DNA from: a bacterium
Lineage (GTDB): Bacteria; Bacillota; Bacilli; Lactobacillales; Streptococcaceae
NCBI GenBank assembly: GCA_905221205.1
Contig: CAJNCG010000002.1
Coordinates: forward strand, 514,926 to 578,925
DNA length: 64,000 nt
Direction: 5' to 3'
The notes beneath the pieces are model-generated. The model had not been told where the DNA came from. It ran no database searches and worked only from the letters and a program-made list of their open reading frames with translations. Within the stretch, counting starts at the first letter, position 1. The number at the start of each line of letters is the position of its first letter. Both the position numbers and the translations under genes were made by a program. This document shows, piece by piece, positions 9,701 through 16,800 of the stretch.

Positions 9701-10561
9701 AAAGTTCAAACTGGTAAACCAACCTTCAAACCAGCTAGTCCAGATGTGCCGATCGATGAAACTAGACCAGCGACATTCGAAGACGGATCAACTACGAAAG
9801 TAGTAAAAGGTGAAGGAACATACACGGTAGCACCAGATGGAACAGTAACCTTCACTCCAGAAAAAGATTTTGAAGGAAAATCGAAAGGTGTGATTGTTAA
9901 ACGTTACGATAAGAAAGGTACTCCAATCTTAGCGTCTTACACTCCACTTGTAACTCCACAAACTTCATTTGTTGATACAAAAGGAAATGTAATCGAAGGC
10001 TACCCAACAGAAGACGGAACTACTCCGAAGAAAGATATTCCAGGATACAAATTCGTAGAGACTAAGACTCTTGAAAATGGAGATACTCAACATGTCTACG
10101 AAAAAGTTTCACCTTCTCCGGTTTCTCCATCAACTCCAGGTAAAGAAACGACAACAACTTGGACAGATGAAAAAGGAAATCCATTGAAACCAACGGAACC
10201 AGGTTCTAAAGAACCAGGAACAATTCCAGGTTACGAATACGTTAAGACTGTGACAGCTCAAAATGGAAATATCAGACATATCTTCCAGAAAGTTGAGATG
10301 CCAGCTCCAACGCCAGTTGAACCAAGTCAACCAGGACAACCGGCAACTCCAACAATGCCTGAACAGCCAGCGAAACCTCAAGTACCAGCAATTCCAACAC
10401 AACCAGTGCAAGAAGCACAAGCTACAGCGTCGCAAGAAACTGAAGCTAAACGTGAATTGCCGAACACAGGTACAGAAGACAATGCTAGCCTAGCAGCACT
10501 TGGACTTCTTGGAGCTCTTAGCGGATTTGGTCTTGTAGCTCGCAAGAAGAAAGAAGATTAA
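791..10561 (+). CDS. Giant YSIRK/LPXTG fibril adhesin with CshA-type repeats (fibril 1)
   Basis: A 3256-residue wall-anchored surface protein. Seen: signal peptide with YGIRKYSFGAAS (a YSIRK variant, about residues 17-28) and cleavage near AVSA (about 45); two FIVAR-like helical segments (about 107-175 and 202-283); a long non-repetitive head (about 288-1007) with no motif I recognise; an Ala-rich coiled coil (about 1014-1143); 17 CshA-type fibril repeats of 85-115 residues (about 1194-3057), each with a GTYTIDPxTGxVTFTP-like core; two MucBP-like modules; a Pro-rich segment; LPNTG at 3223-3227, a membrane segment and KKKED. CshA of S. gordonii forms adhesive fibrils, and the repeats here should form the stalk. 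Start: ATG 791 aligns with all paralogues; AAGGAGG ends at 778, a long 12-base spacing, and TTG 779/782 are alternatives. Repeats 3-10 are nearly identical, implying recent duplication. Ligand unknown. Confidence 0.88.
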   Translation: MKGKQQQDFRVEKYIRYGIRKYSFGAASVAIAAGLMFLGNGAVSANENKQVEDPTITVKQATDLTDKVEEKKDQAPVQKETEDKKVAAEKTVEVPKANTEKAAEKVAANKTVLYQAISSLEIRIAVAKNADASALSAAKEALATAKSVFANPTAEQAEVDSQTEALKALVTVLVESDAAGTAKKEEAANPKQETPAVDTKVLSQVSSEAEVTSQLAYSEMNKKDLAAEGKAAIEAAVAKNQAVLAETNKLLADKSLTKEQVDAQLSRLNESIQAVYDELKRNGIGRDGRFAVALSAGEGYTDKSQAKSAENGQFTETSTGKSYTVLDGNQAYRVYVHGYQSENSETEAMPNPPAAQGGRTDLPLSSEEAKKLAKEAPMWKGMPRPTGSKIGNGTYTSGGGYEFIATEIYGYNYDQGNHYVYIKDVKKRFSLSPEATAAGYSIKNIELSNLIPGLAYNKNSDSVEGYVSASIQNGVYDFRYEVTVTKPDGSTTVVPFKDLKAGWMGWQDTTAPRVVGDSTVVTVGDTISHDLKYLDNDGFANDTRANYKMNGQPIVPGKKASGKATFTGLDGTELTSMTSFVINQPHLVVNGEYMASKKSIANTIPGLTFDPTKNLLEGKASDAGIYTLAVLAKDFNNATNSKNPQWTANGQETHESVTIAVAPKITVKNVEAYAKELDVTISKGANTGEVRMPDGTVTKFAVKDGKWVVTEGTTNSAVAVGTELGTASETADSTFKLAVTSDATKYVGVDNIATKASTDKVKASLQREVVTVRDKDGNSYVATLNAATGKYALPDDKAYELVNNGDGTSTLTERRVYTEAQADGQINYIVYEFKRVWTAESNAATLVDRVAEVRKNGEVKQLVSVDRTITELPFKQVAGTDGVTVQVTYDSVSKQWTASDGSKVTATKTNAGWTLETSSGFRGYVAFREATGTDLASIQNAKPVGTSTSYSESKDATVDLIDSAKAAVGFADKIDDKSDNPVSDTIKTKLTVTAPDGTQKVFDAAQAQEDTYIAAQRTAAAKTQAAAAAVKTEQDSINDLARQQEIVDRETRYVANAEEALTKLKLRTVSPTAQELAEQLLADARARLAKETTELERQKAELPGITAKVATTRQEALDAEAAVETARTALKTAAEANLANAKQYVLSQVGRYKVTVRNVDSNGVVTTPTVGGTDTGAVTEDAVAETTYYIVVTEPKKTSGVKGAEQSTSMEEALKANQPAGATVSDYKLVDPETGNKVTTVNTNDGTYTVNPTTGEVTFTPHADFVGNATPITVEGNVTFNDEAGNPVKVPVSNTYTPTVYGLDNVDDTQTGKQGQPQTSITGAERFSKLNTTENTPDGTNVDMTTAKYSLTGANEEGKVVVPNEGTYSIDPTTGVVTFQPLPTFTGKAQGVTVNVTAKATDASGKELDVTSSATFKPEVTPVKPTGEDVTSSGKQGQIQEGTPKFTQGDETAPITINEDQPAKFFDPVTKQPIEATEIPAKDEKGNTVGKYTINPLTGVVTFTPNKDFTGTPVPATVEVKDKNGTPTTANYTPTVTPVVPRGEDVTSSGKQGQTQTGTPKFTQGDEVAPITINEEQPAKFFDPVTKQPIEATEIPAKDEKGNTVGKYTIDPLTGVVTFQPNKDFTGTPVPATVEVKDKNGTPTTANYTPTVTPVVPTKTPKETTGKQAQPQTQDTESMFTKGDEVAPIDKSTVKLIDPETNAEVTSIPAKKDGKEVGTYTLDPATGVITFQPNKDFVGTPDPVKVVAADTNGTKVETTYTPTVTPVKPTSEDVTSSGKQGQPQEGTPKFTQGDETAPITINEEQPAKFFDPVTKQPIEATEIPAKDETGKTVGKYTIDPLTGVVTFTPNKDFTGTPDPATVEVKDKNGTPTTANYTPTVEPVKPTGEDVTSSGKQGQPQEGTPKFTQGDEVAPITINEEQPAKFVVNGQPVEDKEIPATKDGKEIGKYKIDPLTGVVTFTPNKDFTGTPDPATVEVKDKNGTPTTANYTPTVTPVVPTKTPKETSGKQAQPQTQDTESMFTKGDEVAPIDKSTVKLIDPETNAEVTSIPAKKDGKEVGTYTLDPATGVITFQPNKDFVGTPDPVKVVAADTNGTKVETTYTPTVTPVKPTSEDVTSSGKQGQSQEGTPKFTQGDETAPITITPEQPAKFVVNGQPVEDKEIPAIKDGKEIGKYTIDPTTGKVTFTPNKDFTGTPDPATVEVKDKNGTPTTATYTPTVTPVVPTATPKETSGKQAQPQTQDTETMFTKGDEVAPIDKSTVKLVDPSGNEVTTLPAIKDGKEVGTYTIDPETGVITFQPNKDFIGTPDSVKVVAKDTNGTKVETTYTPTVTPVTPTSEPKETTGIQGATQEGTPTFTQGDETAPITITPEQPAQFVVNGQPVTETTIPATKDGKQVGTYTIDPTTGKVTFTPNKDFVGTPEPATVQVKDKNGTPTSAKYTPTVTPVTPEGMPAETTGIQGAKQEGTPEFKPGNPNVPIDEEVAPILEGADPEGKVVVPGEGTYTIDKDGKVMFTPEPQFTGVAKGVTVKRVDKNGTPVTAKYTPTVTPVTPEGTPAESTGIQGAKQEGTPEFKPGNPNVPIDEEVAPTLEGADKDGKVVVPGEGTYTIDKDGKVTFTPEPQFTGTAKGVTVKRVDKNGTPVTANYTPTVTPVTPEGTPTESIGLQGIKQEGTPEFKPGNPNVPIDEEVAPTLEGADKDGKVVVPGEGTYTIDKDGKVTFTPEPQFVGTAKGVTVKRVDKNGTPVTAKYTPTVKPVEPTGKPKQTINTKGTTQTGKPEFIPANPNTPIDETVPATFEDGSTEKVVPGEGKYTVAPDGTVTFVPEKDFVGKAKGVAVRRVDTNGNPITSMYLPVVTPELPEANPAYSVDVQGVTQTGKPEFIPGSPNTPIDETVPATFEDGSTTKVVPGEGTYTVAPDGTVTFVPEKDFVGTAQGVLVVRVDTEGNLAYGVYIPTVLPLTPSSEPEVSKGPKGKVQTGKPTFKPASPDVPIDETRPATFEDGSTTKVVKGEGTYTVAPDGTVTFTPEKDFEGKSKGVIVKRYDKKGTPILASYTPLVTPQTSFVDTKGNVIEGYPTEDGTTPKKDIPGYKFVETKTLENGDTQHVYEKVSPSPVSPSTPGKETTTTWTDEKGNPLKPTEPGSKEPGTIPGYEYVKTVTAQNGNIRHIFQKVEMPAPTPVEPSQPGQPATPTMPEQPAKPQVPAIPTQPVQEAQATASQETEAKRELPNTGTEDNASLAALGLLGALSGFGLVARKKKED
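4374..9963 (+). repeat. Array of 17 CshA-type fibril repeats in fibril 1
   Basis: Coding repeats of about 255-345 bp, each opening with a (K/I)QGxxQxGTP-like motif and closing with YTPTVTPVxP. Two alternating subtypes in the middle (TSSGKQGQ type and GKQAQPQTQD type) form larger units; the block from about 5752 recurs 1023 bp later (from about 6775) almost unchanged. Confidence 0.85.
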
Positions 10562-10616
10562 TACGATTATCTATAAAAGAACAGTTTATTTGATAAAAGA
10601 TTAATCTGAATAAAGA

Positions 10617-10670
10617 AAACGAATGAACCTATTGATACTAAGGTATTGATGGGCCTCATTCGTTTTTTTT
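10617..10670 (+). terminator. Terminator after fibril 1
   Basis: A perfect 10-bp outer stem, AAACGAATGA (617-626) with TCATTCGTTT (656-665), enclosing a partly paired loop and running into eight T. Confidence 0.8.
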
Positions 10671-10719
10671 ATTTATTTTCAAAGAGTTCATATATTTTTG
10701 TAGTTTCAAATCATATTTC

Positions 10720-10748
10720 TTGATTCAGACCAAGCAAAATGATAAAAT
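10720..10748 (+). promoter_or_regulatory. Promoter of fibril 2
   Basis: TTGATT (720-725), a 17-base spacer and TAAAAT (743-748) with an extended TGA element. It lies about 130 bp before the start codon, so the mRNA has a long leader. Confidence 0.65.
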
Positions 10749-10756
10749 AAATAGTA

Positions 10757-10848
10757 CATGTAAAGAGAATAAACACTGAGAAATATCTTCTGTACTATCT
10801 TTGATAATCTTTGGAAGATTTTTTCAGTTTTTGTATTTCTAGGACATG
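10757..10848 (+). promoter_or_regulatory. Structured leader of fibril 2 with alternative stems
   Basis: A 6-bp hairpin AATCTT/AAGATT (806-811 with 815-820, loop TGG) is followed by four more T. A competing and larger stem pairs 775-790 with 814-828 (15 pairs, one bulge, one G-U), swallowing the 3' arm and T-tract. CATGT (757-761) and ACATG (844-848) mirror the outer arms of the other leaders. Confidence 0.45.
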
Positions 10849-10878
10849 AAAATAAATAAAAGGAGGTTGTTGGTTTCA

Positions 10879-13800
10879 ATGAACGGCAAGCAACAACAAG
10901 ATTTTAGAGTAGAAAAATACATCCGTTATGGGATTCGTAAATATAGCTTTGGAGCAGCATCAGTAGCGATTGCGGCTGGTTTGATGTTCCTTGGAAATGG
11001 AGCGGTATCAGCTTCAGAAACGGGAGTTAATGGGAATACTCCTGATTCATCAGTAGTGGTATCTAATCCAGAAAATGATGGCACTTCGGCTAAACCAGCA
11101 ACTTCAGTAGATAAAAATGAAGTAAAAGCAGAAGAGTCTAAAAAGGTAGATACTTCAGTTCAAAAAGAAGCGGAAGATAAGAAAGTAGCAGAAGAAAAAA
11201 CAGTAGAAGCTCCAAAAGCAAACACTGAAAAAGCTGCTGAAAAAGCTGCTGCTAATAAAACAGCGCTCTATGAAGTAATTTCAAGCTTGGAGCAAGGTAT
11301 CGCTGCAGCTAAAAATGCAGATGCAAGTGCTCTTTCTGCTGCAAAGGAAGCTTTAGCGACTGCAAAATCAGTTTTTGCCAACCCAACAGCCGAACAAGCA
11401 GAAGTTGATAGTCAAACAGAAGCACTTAAGGCTCTCGCAACAGTTCTTGTTGAATCAAACGCTGCTGAAACTGCAAAGAAAGAAGAAGCGGCTAACCCGA
11501 AACAAGAAACTCCTGCAGTAGATACAAAGGTTTTGAGTCAAGTTTCATCTGAAGCAGAAGTGACTAGTCAATTAGCTTATTCAGAAATGAACAAGAAGGA
11601 TCTTGCTACTGAAGGTAAAGCGGCTATCGAGGCTGCAATTGCTAAGAACCAAGCCGTCCTTGCTGAAACTAACAAACTCTTGGCTGATAAGAGTTTGACG
11701 AAAGAACAAGTGGATGCCCAGTTGAACCGTTTGAATGATTCTATCCAAGCAGTTTATGATGAGTTGAAACGAAATGGGATTGGCCGTGATGGGAAATTCT
11801 CAGTAGCTCTTTCAGCTAATGAAGGATACACAGCTTCTTCTACAGAATTAAGAAAAGAAAATGGAGAATTTCTTGGTTCTACAGGTAAATCTTACAAAGT
11901 ACTAGATGGTAACAACAACTACAAAATTTATGTTCATGGATATCAATCTGAGAACACTGATGTGCCTGCGGCAAATAGTGGACAATCAGGAGTAAGTGGT
12001 CGTACAGATATTCCTTTATCAAAAACGGAAGCTCAAAAACTTGGACGTGAAGCAGAACTATGGAAAGGTAAAATTCGTGCTACAGGAAAAGCTAATGGGA
12101 ATACAATTTGGGGATCTGGTGGAGCTTATGAATACATAGCTACAGAAATCTACGGATATACTTATGAACAAGGAAATCACTATGTGTATCTTACGGATGT
12201 GAAAAAACGTTTTAGTTTATCACCAGAAGCAACAGCTGCAGGATATACAATCACAAACGTCGCATTAAGCAACTTAATTCCAGGATTAGGCTATAATGAA
12301 GCTACAGATACTGTAGAAGGATATGTATCATCTACTCTTCAAAATGGTGTATATGACATGCGTTATATTGTAACTGTAGAGAAAGGTGGAGCTACTCAGC
12401 AGGTTACTTTCAGGGATTTAACGGCTGGATGGATAGGATGGCAAGATACATCCGCACCACTTATTCAAGGAAAATCAAAATTAGTAACAATAGGCGATCA
12501 AGTTAATCATAACATCAAATATGTTGATAATGATGGAATGAGTCGTGATGAAAGAGCAGGCTATGTATACAGAAATGGTGGAGCAAAAGTTGTTGCCGGT
12601 TCAAAAACTGCTCCTGGAGGCACGAACGGAGCAACCTTTACTGCAGTCGATGGATCTAAAGTAAATACCGAGAACGGACCACAAACAGTCACAGCGCATA
12701 CAGCATTAAATGGTACATATACAGGAAGTCAAACTTCGATAAATGATGTCGTACCAGGATTAAATTATAATCCACAAACTGGAGATATTACTGGAACAGC
12801 AAGTGAAGCAGGGATTTTCACAGCGGCTGTTTATGCGAAAGACTATAATAATACAACCAATGCGAAAAATCAGGATTGGAATATGTATGGTCAAGAAGCG
12901 CACGAAAATATTACAATCGCAGTAGCACCAAAAGTTACGGTTTCTAACGTAGAAGCATATGCTACAAAAGTACCTGTAACTATTTCAAACGGGGCTAACA
13001 AAGCAGAAATTACAATGCCAGATGGAACAGTTACAAAACTTGTAGTTAAAGATGGGAACTGGACAGTAGCAGCTGGTACTACAAATACAGCTGTACAAGA
13101 AGGTACGGTATTAGGGGCAGCATCTACAACAGCACCTTCGAAATTCACATTACCAGTAACGTCTGATGCTACACAATACGTGGGTGTAGATAGTATCGCG
13201 GCTAAAGCAACAACTGACAAGGTAAAAGCGAATATTCAACGTGAATTTGCTATGGTAAATGATGCGGCAGGAAACACGTACAAAGCGATGTTTAACCGTG
13301 CGACAGGTAAATATTCATTACCGAATGAAAAAGCTTATGAATTAAAAGACAATGGTAATGGTACATCAACTCTTATTGAACGTCGCGTTTATACAGATGC
13401 TCAAGCAAATGGTGATGTTAAATTCGTTGTCTATGAATTTGAACGTACATGGAATACAACATCTTCTGCGTCAACATTAGTAGATAAGATTGCAGAAATT
13501 CGTAAAAATGGCGAGGTAACTGCAGTAGGAAATGTTACACGTACAGAGACATTAGTTAAAAAAGATAACACATCTTCAGATCAAGGAATGGTAGTTACAG
13601 TAAGTTACGACTCAGTAACAAACCAATGGACTTCTTCTGACGGTTCAACTGTAACAGCTAAAGAATCAAATGCTGGTTGGGAAATCGAAACATCTTCAGG
13701 ATTCAAAGGATACGTTTCATATCGTGAAGCAAGTTCAACTGATGTAGCATCAATTCAAAATGCTAAACCAGCAGGAACATCAACAAGCTACTCAGAAGCA

Positions 13801-16800
13801 AAAGATGCTTCAGTAGATTTATTAAAATCAGAAAAAGCTAATGTTGATTTCACAGATACTATCGATGATAAATCAGATGATGCACAATCAGAGACAATTA
13901 AAACAAAAGTAACAGTAACAGCTCCAGACGGAAGCCAAAAAGTATTCGATGCGGCAAAAGCAGAAGAAGCAGCGTACATCACAGCTCAACGTACAGCAGC
14001 AGCTAAAACTCAAGCGGCAGCAACAGCTGTAAAAGAACAACAAGATGCACAAAACGAACTAGCTCGTCTTCAAGAACTATTAGATCGTTCAACAAGAACT
14101 GTAGAAGATGCGCAGAAAGCATTAGATGACTTGAAATTACGTACAATTTCGCCAACAGCTCAAGAATTAGCAGAAAGAAAACTTGCTAATGTAAAAGAGT
14201 TCAAAGCATCTATCGAGGCGCAATTAGCAACAGCTCAAGCAAATCTTTCAACAAAAAATACCGAAGTAGAGACAGCACGTACAGCAGCTTCAGAAGCTGA
14301 AAAAGCTGTAGAAACAGCACGTGAAGCACTAAAAACAGCAGCAGCAGCAAACTTAGCGAACCCAGAAATCGCAGCTTACACATTAGGTCAATATGGAAGC
14401 TATAAAGTTACAGTAAGAGCAGTAGACTCTAACGGTGTTGTAACTACTCCAACTATCGGAGGAACAGATTCAGGTGAAGTAACTGAGGATGCAGTAGCAG
14501 AAACAACTTACTACATCGTAGTACCTAAACCAGAAATTTCTTCAGGAGCACAAGATACTCCACAAAGCGATACTATGGAGAAAGGATTCAAGACTGGTCT
14601 TCCAGAAAACTCTACAGTATCAGACTACAAACTAGTAGATCCAACATCAGGAAATAAAGTTTCTTCAGTAACAACTGATGAAGGAACTTACACAGTAGAT
14701 CCAACAACAGGAAAAGTAAGCTTCACACCAGCTCAAGGATACATCGGGACAGCTAAACCATTAACAGTAGCAGCTAATGTAACGATCCCTGGAGAAGACG
14801 GTAATCCTGTAACAGTAGAAGCATCAACTACTTACACACCAACAGTATATGGTGTTAAAGGTAATGCTGATGGTACAAAAGATATTCAAGGAGCAGTTCA
14901 AACTTCTAAACCAGGAAGTGAACGATTCTCTAAACTAAACACTCCAGAAAACACTCCAGATGGTACAAATGTTGATTTAACTACAGCTAAGTATTCATTA
15001 GAAGGTGCTAATGATGAAGGAAAAGTTGTTGTGCCAAATGAAGGAACTTATACAATCGATCCATCAACAGGTGTAGTAACATTCACTCCACTTCCAACAT
15101 TCACAGGAACAGCTCAAGGTGTAGATGTAAAAGTAACAGCTAATGCAACTGATAAAGAAGGTGCTACAGTAGAAGTAACGGCAACAGGAAAATACACTCC
15201 AGTAGTTGAACCTGCATCTCCAACAGCAGAAGCGGCAACATCAACAGATGTACAAGGTGCAACTCAAGAGCAACCTGTAACATTCAACGATTCGAAAACA
15301 ACCATCGATGGTGTTGAGAAAAAAGTACCAATCGATCCAACAACCTACACATTGTTAGATGAAAATGGACAACCGGCTACAGAAGTACCAGCGAAAGATG
15401 CTACAGGAAAAGTAGTAGGTACTTACACTGTTAAGAATGTAGATGGAAAAGCAGTTGCAGTATTCACACCAAAGGATAAAACATATGTAGGTAAAGTAGA
15501 ACCAGTAACTGTTCAAGCCAAAGATAAAAACGGAACACCTGTAACAACTACTTATACACCAAATATTACACCGGTAACACCAACAGGAACACCTGCAACT
15601 TCAGAAGGAATTCAAGGTTCACCTCAAGAAGGAACTCCAACATTTACCCAAGGACACCCAGTTGCTCCAATTAAAATTGATGAGACACAACCTGCTAAAT
15701 TAGTAGATCCAACAACAGGTAAACCAACAGATGAACCAACCATTCCAGCTAAAGATGCAACAGGAAAACAAGTTGGTACATACACAATTGATCCAACATC
15801 AGGAAAAGTGACATTCACACCGAATAAAGACTTTGTAGGTACTCCAGTACCAGTAACAGTAGAAGTGAAAGATGCGAATGGAACACCAGCAACAGCGACT
15901 TACACACCAACTGTTAAACCAGTAACTCCAATTGGTAAAGTTGCATTTACAGAAGATATTCAAGGTGCAACTCAAAGTGGCAAACCAGCCTTTGAAGGTG
16001 GTAAAACAACAGTCAACGGTAAAGAAGAAACTGTACCAATGGATGATACAGTACCAGCAACATTCGAAGATGGTTCAACTACAAAAGTAGTACCAAATGA
16101 AGGTACTTACACAGTAGATCCAGACGGAACAGTAACTTTCAAACCAGAAAAAACATTCTCAGGTAAAGGTACGACACAAACTGTTATCCGTAAAGATAAA
16201 AATGGAACACCAGCTCGTGGAGAATACACAGCGGTTGTTCACCCAGTAACACCTACAGGATGGGATGTCATCTCTGCAGATATCCAAGGTCAAGAACAAC
16301 ATGGAAAACCTAAGTTCAAAGGTGGAACAGTCGAAATCGGTGGAGAAGAGAAGACAGTAGAAATCGATGAAAATGTTGCTCCAGTAGTACTTGATCCAAC
16401 AACAAAACAACCAGTAGCAGTAGGAACTCCAATAAAAGTTGAAGGAGAAGGGGTTTATACGCTTAAAGAAGACGGAACAGTTGATTTCGTTCCTGAGAAA
16501 ACATTCGTTGGTGAAGCTAAAGGGGTAATCGTTCAACGTGTTGATAAACTCGGTCAACCAGCTATTGGTAAATACCGTCCAATCGTTATCGGAGCTAAAC
16601 CAAAAGCACAACCAGCTACTTCACAAGATGTTCAAGGTCAAGTTCAAAAGGGAACATTAACATTCATCGATAGTGTCGTAGATAAAACGACTGTACCAGA
16701 TATCGATCATCCAGACGTAAAAGTAGCGGTTCAAAAAACTGTACCGATTGATCCAGCAACATACACATTATTAGATGAAAATGGACAACCAGCTACAAAA

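Noticed and set aside
4374..9963. Regular repeats that could suggest a CRISPR or satellite array
   Set aside because: The repeats are in frame, coding, of CshA fibril type and have no spacer structure.
10846..10878. Extended start of fibril 2 at ATG 10846
   Set aside because: It lies upstream of the Shine-Dalgarno sequence, whereas ATG 10879 aligns with the paralogues.
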